From contig JAMPIT010000476.1 of NCBI GenBank assembly GCA_026261815.1, positions 2,259,501 to 2,323,500 of the forward strand: a stretch of 64,000 nucleotides of DNA, given 5' to 3'. The notes under the pieces were generated by a model, which was not told the origin of the DNA, did not search any database, and saw nothing but the letters and a program-made list of their open reading frames with translations. The stretch is from Monarcha castaneiventris obscurior (lineage: Eukaryota; Chordata; Aves; Passeriformes; Monarchidae). This document shows, one piece after another, positions 50,201 to 61,715 of this stretch (the stretch's first letter is position 1; each line of letters opens with the position of its first letter). Both the position numbers and the translations under genes were made by a program.

Positions 50201-51399
50201 TGAGTGTTATTAAGCAATACTAGGTGTGATGAGCAAACCATGAATGACAGATAACAGCTTTCACAATGCTTTTTGAGATGCACATCAATGATGCTTTCCC
50301 ATAGAAGCCTGTATACAAAACACCACGTTTGACATTTGGCACTAAAGAAACTTAGGAGATAATAGAGCAAAAAGAACATGTCCTTGGACTATTTTATAGA
50401 GTGCAATTACATTTTAATGTGTAAAAGGTCCTTAAATGAGGAATTTTACCTTTGTTTTCTCAGGAGATTGCAAGAGAAATAAAGAATTGATCCTTGGAAA
50501 TGAGGATTTCCAGACTATTGTATTCCAATATAGTCCATCAGATCTCATGTGTTACTTCTGACACTGTTTGGATAGAAACATGAAGAGATTAACTACTTTA
50601 AGAAGTGGTGGTGATAAGGATGTAGTGAACTTCTCCTTCTTTAGGATCAACACCAAATCCAGGACCTGAGGTGATGCCCTCTTGCTTGGCGTCTTGAGCT
50701 CTTAGGCTCAGTCCCATTGTGTCCATGCACACTGTCTGGCTGGCTGCAGCTCACCACAGCTCTAAGCTGCATTTCCCACTCACACTGCTGTGTGCATGAG
50801 GAGATTTCTCTTCGGTATCACATGTGTTTGCTGGGATATTTGCAGTCTAAACATGTTGTGTATATGAAGATGAATTTTTGTTTAGTCCTGTTTTGAGTGC
50901 TTCTTTATTCCAGGCCCTGGCATTCACAGAGAATTTCAAATGCCCTGTCTACCAGAATGGTGACAGGACCATGCACAACTGATCCAGGAGGTTTCTGAAG
51001 TGTATTGAGGACATTTTGTTGTGGTGGGTGATGAACGAACTGATTGCTGTGCCTGTTACATACAAAGAAGGAGGAACTGGTTGAAAAAGTGAAGGTCAAG
51101 GGCAGCCTTGGCTGCAATGACCGTGAGACTTGGCAAATCCCCACGTAAGACAGCTTTGGAGGAATAAGGGGCCCAGGAGAGCAAGTCAGTCTTCAAGGAC
51201 AACCTCCTGGAGGGCATAAGAGTAGTACAGTGCAATAAATGGAAATTAAAGAGAGAGTAACACTTGGTTACTTGTGTTACACTTGTAACACTTGTGCTTG
51301 GGTACACTTGTGGTGGGTGGGGAGGGGAGTCCTGACCCAGCTCAGATGCACACAGGGAGCACACTGAAGGAGAAAGCAGAGATGGCAGCCCAGGAGGTA
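35201..51399. other. gene-poor spacer, fourth part
   Basis: About 16 kb of intergenic DNA. Simple sequence includes a T-rich stretch at 36450-36472, a G run followed by a T tract near 45250-45288, and a T tract near 49748-49757. The longest frame, plus strand 46823-47368 (181 codons), has no recognised domain and no CpG promoter. Short ACACTTG repeats lie at 51260-51310. No gene is supported. Confidence 0.55.
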
Positions 51400-51929
51400 T
51401 TCAGAGACACTTCTTGAGAACACAGAGAAAGAACTGCAAAATCCAAAGCTCAAGCTGAGTTGAAATTAGCAAATGATGTGAAGGGTATAAAGGGGCTTCT
51501 TGTGCTTATGTACCTGGAAAGAGTGGCCAGTGTCAGCCTGGGTCCAGTGACCACACAGCAAGTCTCTTGTGGTGAGGCAGGTTCAAGGTCAAGCCAGGAA
51601 ATCAAGCCAGCAGGTCAGGATCAGGGAGGTAGGAGACTGGGCACTGACACAGCTGCAGCACAGCTGCAGTGTTGCTCAGGCAGAGGCCAAGTGCAAGAGC
51701 CTCAGCTTGAATGCAGCTCCCAAGGGATGGAGAGGCAGGCAGGCCCTTGCTGAGGTTGTCTTTAGCTTTATTCCCTACAAACAGCTCAGATCAGCAAAAA
51801 GGCTGACCTTGAACTCAGTCAAATAAACTCCTGAACCAAGTAAAATCCTGGCAGGGGGAGTTGAATCAGGGCCCTGATGCACTGCAGGCTGGGGATTTGC
51901 TGTCCAGAAATCAGTATTGCAGAATAAAA
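51400..51929. other. unclassified sequence before a CR1 fragment
   Basis: Moderately GC-rich sequence with AATAAA-like words near 51820. It may belong to an older repeat joined to the CR1 fragment that follows, but I cannot assign it to a family. Confidence 0.4.
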
Positions 51930-52300
51930 CCTGGGGGACCTGGTGGACAAGGAGCTGCCTGTGAGTCAGCAACATGCTCTTGTGGCAAAAAGGAGGCTGA
52001 CAGCACTCCAGGCCCTGTGAGCAAAAGGCCAGGCAGCCTCTGAAGGGGAGGTATTAGTCCCTCTGTTTACTCTGCCCCGGTTCAGGCTCCCCATCACAAG
52101 AAAATGAAACACTAATGCAGGGCCAGCGGAGGGCCGCCAAGATACTGTGTGGCTGGAGATTCTGAGGGAGGAGGAGCAGCTGAGAGAGCTGTGCCTGTTG
52201 AGCCCTGAGGCGAGGTGGCTTCAGGGAGAGCCCTCCTGGCGTATGCAGCTCCCAAGGGGCATGAGGAGAAGAGGGAGTCCAACTCCTCCCAGAGGTGGGC
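51930..52300 (+). mobile_element. CR1 LINE fragment, sense on plus strand
   Basis: The sequence CTGGGGGACCTGGTGGACAA, then a CAGCAACATGCTCTTGTGGC stretch and later CAGCGGAGGGCCGCCAAGAT and AGCTGAGAGAGCTGTGCCTG, follow the order of the CR1 ORF2 (reverse transcriptase) 3' region. The copy is internally deleted and has diverged; no intact frame remains. Ends are approximate. Confidence 0.75.
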
Positions 52301-54889
52301 AGAGGCGGTAAAGGTGTGTTGAAACATGAGAAATGTTGACTTGATACAGTCATTTTGGTTTTTGCTGTGGGTGCAGTGGAACGCTGGAGCGAGCAGGATG
52401 CCCAGGGAGGCTGCAGTGTCCCCCACCTTTGGAAGTGGTCAGAACCAACCTGCATGAGGCCCCAAGCAGCCTGCTCTGAGCAGGAACCAGAGGGGAGGGG
52501 ACCCTCCCACAAGTGGGATTTCACATGGCAGCAAGGTACTTCGGTGTGCTGTTACAATGCAAGTCCGAGGACAGAGGTTTGTTCTTAGCAACACTTCTAA
52601 TTCTCAGGAACACGTACACATTATTCTGCTCCAACATCTGTTAATAATAGAGTATGAAGCAACACGACTTTCTAATGGAACTGTCGAGAAGAGCAACAGA
52701 TGGAAAATTCTGTGCAAAATAAGTCATATCAGTATGATTTAATTTTTGTGTTTGCCTGGGACTCTGACAACAGAATGGCTGATTCTGTGGCAGAATTACA
52801 GCAACACCTGAGAACTGCTACGAGCCCTTCTCCCTTCACCAGCAGTGAGGAGCAAAGCCCTGAAATAAAACAGTGAGGTGGCTCCACAGGCTTGCTGCTG
52901 TCATCTTTCTGAACTCCCTCAGGCGCAGCCTCTCAAATGCCAAACATTATGGTGTCCTACCACTCTTTGCTCTTAAACTGAATCTACAGCTCCAGTGCTT
53001 AGGGTAGGCAGTGGGACTAACTCCAGTAAATAAAGCCTTCAGCTGTGTTAATGCAGCAGGGCTGTACTGTCCCAAGGATAGCCCATTGGCCTTGCTTTTC
53101 TGGAGCTGTCACTTCCTTCTTCTGATCTCATTTTACCCAGATATTAAACTCAAGAATTTCTTCAGTAAGCATACTAATAAATATGGCAGTTTATTGTACT
53201 AGTTAATTACTGGGATTACACTCACATCTGTTGTGCTTAGAACCTCCCCACCTGCTTTGTGTCTTTGGTATCTGATGCAGTGGTGAGTCAAAAATGACAA
53301 GTGCATACAGGGAGCTTAACCCATCTGCCTGAAGTATTTGTAGCTATTTAGCACAATGGCAACTGGGTCTGTTGTTGTCACACCTCTGAATGAAGAAACC
53401 TGCAGAAGATGTATTTGGTATTTTGGTGATTTACCTGTGATCCAGTTGCATAACAAAGTGCAAAAACAAACAGCGGTGTAGGAAGTCTTCCTTAAAAACT
53501 TGTAATATACCTACCTTAGGATTCATACACTAAACAGGGATATAGTTTTTCCTTTATATTAAAAAAAAAAAAATCATTTTGTTAGAGGGGAATTTACTTG
53601 TTCCTAAGAAAAAAGGTTGGCATTGCTGAAATACCTTACAGAACTAGTTATGAGGAAAGCACCCTCAACAAAACATAAGGGCAAATTGCTGGCCAAAGAA
53701 GCTGGCACTGGGGGCTCCCCATCATGTCAGCCACAACATTATAATAGGGTTAGGGATATTCTGCAGGATCTTTTCAGAGGGGAAACATACAGTGATTTTT
53801 AATATTTTAATGCGAATAAATATAAAAATATACCATCTCTACTGGCTATTTGTAAATTATGTACCATTTGTAGAGCTGAGAGATTGGCTTTTTTAATAAC
53901 TAATTTTCATATAAAACATCTGTCAGTATGCTAGTGCATACAGATGGCCTTAATCCATGGTAAGTAAATAGCTGGAAACTGTTCTTTTAATATTTAGTAT
54001 TCCTTGATTTACTGTTTGAAATTTTTTGGTAGACACAGCAGACAGTTTCTAAAGCAGCCTATAGACATTTTAACATATCTTCATTTTAATAAAGTTCAGT
54101 TCTTAATTTTTTTGAACATTTGGCCTTACCACACAATAAGTCCACATTTAGAAGATTACAAGGGTATGAAATTTTTATGTCTGATAACAAAAACCAGTTT
54201 CATACTGCTTTGAATAGAACTTTTTTAAAAAGCTCCATTGTAGTTTTAATGAGTACCAGATTCATCAGGTAGCCTGCAACCTGCAGCATTTAAAATATAC
54301 ATTTGAGAAGTATGAGGAGTATATTCTTGCCTAAAGAGAAGAATTGAATTTATTCAGCAAGAAAGCGTTCAATCTGGTAAGAAACTTTTACTTGCAAATG
54401 ACTTGAATGAGTGATTTCCTTCTCCTGAATCCATGCATATTGAAAGATGCTGCCTGACCCTGCTGTTTCACTAAAAAATCCTTCCTTAAGCAAACTATCT
54501 GCTGGGCTGAAAAAATCTCCACAAGAATCACTAAGTGTGGGAAAGAATTGGGTATATTCCCTTAATGTTGCCATCAGTGTTTCTTGAAACTTTCTTGGAG
54601 ATTTTATTTCTATACAAAGAAGAGAACAGCTTCTTTCTTTTTTCTGTCTTTCATTTCTTTATAGTTCCTAACAGGGAGGCTGGCTGCAAGGTGTCTGACT
54701 CTCATCTAACTGGAACTGGGCAAAGACCAGCCCTTGTTTTCAAACACTCCTATGAATAATCAGCATCCACTGGAAAGCACTCGATATTTGCTGGCTGAAG
54801 GCTGGATTTGGGCAGCAGACCTGAAAGGTGGCTTATTCTACTGTTAGATTGTGCCAGCTGTCACATCTGAATAAATTAGAAATCCACCC

Positions 54890-55150
54890 AAATTTTCTAA
54901 ATTGTCTATGAATCGAAGTTAATATGCATAGAAAGATTACTCATGTTTAATTTCTAAACTAATTTACATCTAAACAACTGATAAGGCATCCAGACTGCAT
55001 AGGTAAAGCAAATGTCTGGTTAAACCTTACAAAGGCTTGTAAAAATTTACTAAATGCATACTTCATATCTTCTGTAGATTATGATGCAAATCTATCTAAC
55101 ACACAAAAGGTATTATGGATCAGACTGCAAAGATTTGCAAATACTGACAG
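54890..55150. promoter_or_regulatory. POU-site cluster, candidate enhancer
   Basis: Within about 260 bp there are ATGCAT at 54924 and 55054, the perfect octamer ATGCAAAT at 55084-55091 and the palindromic ATTTGCAAAT at 55133-55142, in AT-rich non-repetitive DNA. Homotypic clustering suggests a POU-factor enhancer; function is inferred. Confidence 0.35.
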
Positions 55151-55395
55151 TAAACCAAATGCTGAGCTAATACAGCCATATCATAAACATTTAAATATTT
55201 GAGTGTCTTATCTCTCAAAGCTCTGTAGTTTGAAGTTATGTTCATAAAAGTTCCTCCATCTCCTTTGTTCAACTTGTAATTAAAGCTGACCTGATTAAGA
55301 AGACCTGCTTTCTCAGTCTTGTTGGGAGGACACAGTGATTAGAAAGCCAGGGAATTCTCATTTCCATCCAAGCAATGATCTCTGCCCAGGAGGCC

Positions 55396-55425
55396 ACTGA
55401 TTAATTAATGAGTATGTTTACCTGG
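55396..55425 (+). promoter_or_regulatory. homeodomain plus FOX motif pair
   Basis: TTAATTAA (55401-55408) is followed by TGTTTAC (55415-55421), a forkhead consensus. The pair sits about 250 bp from the POU cluster and 5.4 kb upstream of DENND1B. Candidate site only. Confidence 0.25.
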
Positions 55426-57254
55426 GTGTGTGAGTTTGGGCAGATTAGCCTTTGCACATAGCCTGGCTGCAGGGACAATGAGAGCTGGTGGAATGCAGCA
55501 TCATTGAACCTTAATGATAACACAGCACAACCTTCACATGGAAGTCCTTACCCAGCCATGGCAAGGTGCCACTTTTGGTCATGTCCACCTTAAATCATCA
55601 TCTGTTCTTAAGCAAGAAAACTTAAGCTATTTACAGTGCACTTTTGAAAGAGTAACATTGAAAGGTTAAAAAAGATGTTTGTATGATCATGCAAGGAGTC
55701 AATAAAAATGTGGAATACTTATAGACATGTATATTCTATATATATGTATTTAGTTAATGAACTTGACAGGCTTCTTGAAAGAGACCTATTTCAAATCTTG
55801 AAAAAGACTGTGTTTAAAGAAACTGAATGATGAACTCACGTAATGCAGGTATGTGGGGTTTTTTTAAAGTACAGTATTTTGTCTTTAAGTATTGTCTCAT
55901 GACAGTATTATGGCTAAGAAGTTTAATGGGGATATCGATGTCTACGAATTTGGTGGTTTGGAAAACTTTGCATAGGGGAGATGACATAGTCACTCATTTA
56001 CATCTTGGGATAGGTGTGTGTAAGGTTGAAACAAGGTGATAGAAAACCCAAACCTCCAAACCCATTAAAATGGGGTTGAGAGCAAACTCTCATTCTAAGA
56101 GATGCTTTCCAAGTCTGTGAGCTGATGATGTTGCCAGGAGATGTACTGATAGCTGCTGAGATAACATAAACCTACTGTAACTTATTTGAGGGAATGAGGA
56201 CTAAAACAGACCCAAGTACACTCAGGGGTGAGTGAAGAAGGAATTCTTGGTACAAGGTATAAACTGCTGATCATATCAAAGTATTCTAAAACATATTTAT
56301 TATAGCCATAGAGTGGGAAACGTCATCATTTTCGATTTTGCCATTTTTGACAAACCCACTGGTGTTCCCAGGGGAAAACATCTCTTTCAGCAAGTTCTGC
56401 TAACAATGTTCTGAAGGAAATCCCTTTATGGGTTTCAGCAGCACTTAAGAGGAAGATCACTTTATTAGCAGTATGCTTTACTATTAAACGATTCGTACCT
56501 GGCTAGTGAGGAATTCTGTGATTCTTAAGGTTCATATGTGAATGACAATATGTGTGCTCCAGCTTATGGTGGTGATGAAGATTTTCTACCTCTCAAAGCC
56601 TTGCTGGAGTTATTTGGGTGGGAGATGCAGACCTGCACAGAGTTGGACTCAGTCAGTGATCCCTAAACCCCATTATTTCACCGAGTGGCATTTGTTTGTA
56701 GGGTGAATTCTATTTCCTGTGCTCCCTGCAAATCTCCCTCCACAAAACATGGGTGCTTACAGTTTACATTAGGATTCAAATTCCCCCATGCTAAATACTG
56801 AAGAGAGCAATTTTTGTCTTCAGAGGTTTTGTGCTTTTGCCTTCCCTCTGTCCCTTTTATATTTTCCCTGCCAGAAGAAAATCACTGCATGTGTGAATGT
56901 AGTGGTATCAACTTAAAAAAATAATTGGCTTCTTGTGGAACTTCTCTTCCTTGCTCCACCATTTCCAAGTGACATGATGTGTGGCCATTTCTTGTCTGTT
57001 TCTCATCTCCCTTTTGGAGATCTTGAACCCTGCTTTGCACCACTTTTATAGACCCAAACCCACATGGTTTTGATTTGGCAGAGAATGGCAGATTACTAGC
57101 AGAAAGGATGTGGATGCTTGTTTTGGCATTTTGTTTGGTGTTTTTCATCTACATCTCCTGTTGTTTCCATATTGAGCTTGGCTGTAAACTGGAAAGTATA
57201 GTCCGTGTTTTGTTTGGTTGATAACAAATCTCATGAGGTTTGGGAATCTCATGA

Positions 57255-57737
57255 GGTTTCCTAAGACCAAGTGCAAGGTACTGCTGGAGTGAGTCCAGAA
57301 GGGGCCACGCAGCTGATCAGAGGGATGGAGCACCTCTCCTGTGAGCAAGGGCTGAGAGAATTGAATTTGTCCAGCCTGCAGAAAGGAAGGCTTCAGGGTG
57401 ACCTAATTGCAGCCTTCCAGTGCCTGAAGGAAGCCTACAAAAACATGGAGAGGGACATTTTACAAGAACATGTAGTGACAGGGCAAGGGGGAATGGCCTC
57501 AAAATGAAAGACAGTAGGTTTAGATTAGGTGTTAGGAAGAAATTATTTGTTGTGAGGGTGCTGAGGCACTGGAACAGGTTGCCCAGAGAAGCTGTGGCTG
57601 CCCCATCCCTGGAAGTGTTCAAGGCCTAGTTGGATAGGGCTCTGAGCATCCTGGTCTAGAGGAAGGTGTCCCTGCCCATGGCAGGGGACTTGGAATGATC
57701 TTTAAGGTCCCTTCCAACCCAGGCCATTCTATGATCC
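57255..57737 (+). mobile_element. CR1 LINE 3' end, sense on plus strand
   Basis: A 5'-truncated CR1 tail. The plus strand reads through the ORF2 C-terminus (frame at 57420-57629 with RKKLFVVRVLRHWNRLPREA, ending in SLEVFKA) and then the typical 3' UTR with CTTCCAACCCAGGCCATTCT and a terminal ATTCTATGATC. It is degenerate and cannot move by itself. Confidence 0.93.
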
Positions 57738-60389
57738 TTGAGATGGAGCTGCCCTGATGGCACTTCCATTTTTATCTTCTCTGATTCAGATGAAGGGTTA
57801 TTTTGGACATTTTTTGGATATTTTTTCATCCAGCCTCTTACTCCAAAGCATTAATAAATTTTAGGAAGAAATTAAGAGAAAATTAAGGCTTGCAGGTCCA
57901 ACTCAATTTACATGAGACCTCTTTTACTAGCAGCATGTAAGAGCTGAATTGTGTAAGTATCTGTATCAGTTTTAAAGCTCCTTTACATTACTAGACTGCT
58001 ACAAAGATGACTTAATGAATATTCACCACTGGTAAACGACAACAAAAGATTGAGTGGGAAACTTCATCTCTAAGTTACCTGTTTTTCAGTTGCTCCTATC
58101 TACAAAACAAATGTTCATCTCCCCCACCTCCAGCATATCCTCTTATATCAGTTTCTATGCTAATCTTTTAGATATAATTTAGGTCGAGGTCAGCCATTTT
58201 CATGTTATGCAAAACATAAAGAAAAGGCTTTGTGTCTTCTGGATTACATGTAGAACAGGTGACTCTGAAAACTCCAAGTATTATTAGCTTAATGGTTCTA
58301 ATTCCAAGAGAAAAACCAAAGAGTAGAAAAAAAGTAAACTAGACTCACAGCTTCAGAATATATGAAATTAATCCATTTTCTGCATATCTGTGAGGTTTTG
58401 CTTTCAGTTTTTCCTTCTTCCTTAACCCTCTTCCAAGTAGAGGCTGAAACCAAGGCAGTAGCAAGAGGTGGTTTTGAACACCAACACCTTCCCTAAAACA
58501 TCATCTTTCATTAAAAGCTGCTGTGGTTGCAAAACAGTCTTGAAAACATGAACTAAGTGTAACCTGGGCAGAGATGTCTGCTTAAGCTTTCACGGAGTCT
58601 GAAGTAATAGCTCTGAGAGATGTGAACTTCATCTCAACAGGGTGTTCTCTCGTATGCCTTCTATTTTAAACTTGGACTTTCTCTACTCTTCCTGCTCTTC
58701 CAGGCAGGCGAGCTTTAGTCACTGCGTGTGGTCAATTCACCCCAGTGACAAGGCATGTATTTACTCTGGGAAAGAAACCCTACCTATTTTTTCTCCAATT
58801 AAGATAAAATGAAATCTAAGGGACCCAATGGTCCTATCTGCCAAGACAGACCCCAGTCCAAGAGCGGCTGGAATTGCATGGTAGATCAGCTTGACAGGCC
58901 GCCAGACTACTCTTCTGTCTGCAAAAGTGGCAAGCATCAGCAGCTTAAGAGAAGAGAGAAACAAACTCACATGAGACTTATAAAATATTTACTGTAATTC
59001 AAAATACAGATTTACTGAAATCCTGAAACATGGCTTTTTTTTTTTCTTTTTTTGCTTTCTTGTACACCTCAAATGGAAATTTTCCACAAGTAAAATGTCT
59101 CAATATTTGGATAATCATCCGATCCAAATTCAGTCTTGTTAAAGTATTGGCCATTTTTTGCAGAAGAAACTTTCGAATTCTGTGTGCTTTACAGTAGGTC
59201 TAGGGGCACAGATGGAGGGCAGAAGGGAGGCAGGCAGACAGAGGTATGGAACGACTGATTCTGTCCCATATCCTTCCCCACGTGCCTTCTCCTGTATCCA
59301 GCTTTACCAGGTGCTGCTGGAGCCCTTTTGGTTCTGTAAAATCCCTGAGTGCTGGATGCCTTGCTCTTCCCATCCCCTTGCTAGGGCATTGCTTCCCTCT
59401 CTCCTGGCTCTTCAGCCCAGACTGATCCCACCAGAGAAGTTCAATGTAACAGTGGGTGGATTAACGCTGCCTGCTGTGAGGGCCTCTCATGGTGTACAAA
59501 AATTAACATTTAATGGTTTTTTTTCTAAAAAACCCCTGAGCTACATGAAGTGCATGGTTATGTGTTAAGAATACAAAGCCCCAAGCAATTTCATTTACTT
59601 CAGTGGGAGTTGCAAATACTGGCTGCTAAAACACAGCTGAAAATTACTGCAGAATGTGGACTGGGAAAGTAAGTACTTGAAACCCAAGAAAATCCCCAAG
59701 CTAAGGTTGCTGCTGCAACATTCAGTTCTTTTTGTTGCACATCTACACGTTTCATTATTAGTTAATCTATGTCCTGCGAGGTGTGTAGGATGTGCAATGA
59801 AGCCAAACCAATATTGGTTTGGAGAAGTTAATATTTGTAATTTCCTGACTTTTGAATATTTGATTTTTCAGCCCCAGTAATGCACTAATGCTGTTTTATG
59901 TGTTTAATATATAATTGGCTTGAATTTTTTTCATCTTTTCAACTGTTGATACGATGATTAGTTTCTGGAGGAAAAGTGAAAAGAATGACGTTTTTTCTTT
60001 GGCCCAGTACCACAGAATCTATTTTATGCACTTTTTCACTGCAGTGTTACTATGTTGGTGAGGGAAACTTGGTGTAGGTGGGAATTTGGCGGCTCAGTGC
60101 CTCTCAGATGAATGAGACTTGGAAGCCTCTCAAGGACGGTGCTATTTTTATTTCCTTTCCAAACTCGCGGGAAGCACTCGAAGACTTAAAGCTTTTTATG
60201 TGTGTTTACAGGACGGTGGGTTTGCTCCAGCCGGTCCCTGCTGCACCAGCTCTTGAGCACTTCGGGATAGTGTTTGTTTAGCACTCGATGAAAACAAAAG
60301 CTAAGCAGATTACCGCAGGTTAAATTAACATTTATGACCTTCAGTACGAAAAGCTCCCCTTTCCTGCTGCTAAGCATAAAGAAGGTAAA
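57738..60389. other. spacer between CR1 and the DENND1B promoter
   Basis: AT-rich intergenic DNA with a T tract near 59034-59052. GC content rises after about 60380. A 136-codon plus-strand frame at 59158-59568 has no recognised domain. Confidence 0.55.
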
Positions 60390-60713
60390 AGGGCTGATAG
60401 GATGTGTCAGTGCCCACAGCGGCCGGACTCACGCTCCGAGCTGCTTTGGCAGAGGGTGCAGGTGCCCGTGAGGCGGCAATGCCGGTCCCTGCGCGCTGCC
60501 CCGCGCACCTGCCGCGGAGGGCCCGGGCCGCCCGCCCTCCCCCGCCGGCCTCAGGTGACACCGGCCCCGGCGGCTGCCCCGGCCGCCGCGGAGCTTCCTG
60601 GTTCCCAGAAGGTGCCGGAGCGGCTGCAACAGGAACTGAGAGACGGGGGAGGAGGCGGTGCCGCCGCTCCGCCGCAGTCGCGGCCCGAGCCGGGGGAGCG
60701 GAGCGGAGCAGCC

Positions 60714-60740
60714 ATGGGCCGCCGCCCGCCGCGGCGCTGA
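60714..60740 (+). CDS. possible upstream ORF in the DENND1B 5' UTR
   Basis: An eight-codon frame (MGRRPPRR) starts at an ATG in strong context (GCAGCCATGG) and ends 112 bp before the DENND1B start. If the transcript begins upstream of it, it would reduce ribosome access to the main frame. Whether it is transcribed is not known. Confidence 0.35.
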   Translation: MGRRPPRR

Positions 60741-60844
60741 GCCGCCCCCGCCGCCCCGCGCTCCGCGGCCGGCGCTGCCCCTTCGGCCCTGCCGGGCGGG
60801 GCGCTTGTCCCTGGGGGCGCCGGGGCCGCCGCCGGGGGCCCGCG

Positions 60845-60850
60845 ATGTGA
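60845..60850 (+). promoter_or_regulatory. start-stop codon pair just before DENND1B
   Basis: ATG is directly followed by TGA, and only two bases (CC) separate it from the DENND1B ATG. Start-stop elements of this kind are known to hold ribosomes and lower downstream initiation in other mRNAs. The effect here is inferred. Confidence 0.4.
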
Positions 60851-60852
60851 CC

Positions 60853-60869
60853 ATGGACAGCAGGTTCAA
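60853..60869 (+). CDS. DENND1B: DENND1B exon 1: first coding exon
   Basis: The start ATG is in strong context (ACCATGG) and encodes MDSRF plus two bases (AA) of a lysine codon, followed by donor GTGAGTGC. Joining to exon 2 gives MDSRFKENPERTFDLVLKVK, which matches the N-terminus I recall for DENND1B (MDCRTKANPDRTFDLVLKVK). The paralogue DENND1A begins MGSRIKQNPETTFEVYVEV and fits less well. The protein is a DENN-domain guanine-nucleotide exchange factor for Rab35 on clathrin-coated and endosomal membranes and controls receptor recycling. Position in a CpG island and divergent orientation to LHX9 agree with the human locus. Confidence 0.9.
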
Positions 60870-61080
60870 GTGAGTGCTGCGTGCGCGGGGCCGCGGCGGG
60901 GCTGCCGGGCCGGGCCGAGCCGAGCCGAGCCCTCACGGCGGGCGGGCGGCGAGCAGGCCCCGCGGCAGCCCCGGTCCGCCGGGCCCGGCGTGCGGCGGGC
61001 GGGGACGGGAGGAGGGGGAGCCCACCCGGCGGGAGCGTGCGAGGGGCCGGGCGCGTCCGCCGCGGCCGCTGAGTGACAGC

Positions 61081-61096
61081 GGGAAGGGCGGGCGGG
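61081..61096 (+). other. canonical G-quadruplex motif
   Basis: Four runs of three G with loops of two, one and one bases (GGGAAGGGCGGGCGGG) lie on the coding strand about 210 bp into DENND1B intron 1. It fits the standard G3+ loop 1-7 pattern. Structure formation is inferred. Confidence 0.7.
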
Positions 61097-61464
61097 AGGC
61101 GGCGGGGCCGGAGCCGGGGCGAGGCGGGACCCGCGGCGCGGGGGGAGCGCCGGAGCCCCCCGACCCGGCCCGCGGCGGCGGTGGGCAGGAGGAGAGGAGG
61201 AGGGGGCGGCCGCAGCCCCGCCGGCCGCTCCCCCGCCCCACGCCGCCCCCCGGCCCCGGCATCGCCCGTCCATCCGCAGCGGCGCGGGGGACGCGCTCGG
61301 CAGCCGCCGGCCCGGGCGGGCAGAGGCCCCGGAGCCGGGCGGGCTGTGCCCGGTGAGCGGGGCCCGTGCGGCGGTGGCACCGCGGTCCCGAGGCCGCCGG
61401 GCCCAGCAGAGCTGCCCGCGGTGCCCCTGCCCGCCGCGGGCCGAGGTTGTTACAGGCATCCCTT

Positions 61465-61715
61465 CAGGAGATCACAGCATTGTCAGGGTTGGGAGGGAGC
61501 TCTGCAGATCATCCCATCCGCTCGCCTTGCCAAGGCAGGGCCATGTAGAGCAGGTGACACAGGAACGCTTCCAGGTGGGTTTGGAACGTCTCCAGGGGAA
61601 GACTCCACGACCTTCCTGGGCAGCCTGTCCCAGTGCTCTGCCACCCTCAGTGTAAAGAAGTTCTTCCTCATGTTCAGGTGAAGCTCCTTGTGTCTTAGCT
61701 TATGGCCATGGTGGT
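61465..61715 (-). mobile_element. CR1 LINE 3' fragment, antisense to DENND1B
   Basis: Read on the minus strand, the frame contains NMRKNFFTLRVAEHWDRLPR, the CR1 ORF2 C-terminus, followed by the CR1 3' tail in which the plus strand shows GTCAGGGTTGGGAGGGAGCT. It is 5'-truncated and lies in DENND1B intron 1, just past the CpG island. The far end is approximate. Confidence 0.85.

Larger units (their letters stand above)
52301..57249. other. gene-poor spacer, fifth part
   Basis: AT-rich intergenic DNA with an A tract near 53561-53573, the POU-site cluster (54890-55150) and a homeodomain/FOX pair (55401-55421). Frames are short and unremarkable. Confidence 0.55.
60390..61460 (+). promoter_or_regulatory. 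DENND1B: DENND1B CpG-island promoter
   Basis: About 1.1 kb of very GC-rich, CpG-dense DNA surrounds DENND1B exon 1. There is no TATA box, as usual for a broadly expressed gene. The long frames on both strands (up to 336 codons on minus) come from lack of stop codons in GC-rich DNA. The start site of transcription cannot be fixed, but it should lie upstream of 60853. Confidence 0.85.

Noticed and set aside
60370..61380. 336-codon Pro/Arg/Ala-rich minus-strand frame
   Set aside because: It lies in the DENND1B CpG island where GC-rich DNA has few stops; several other frames on both strands are equally open and none matches a family.
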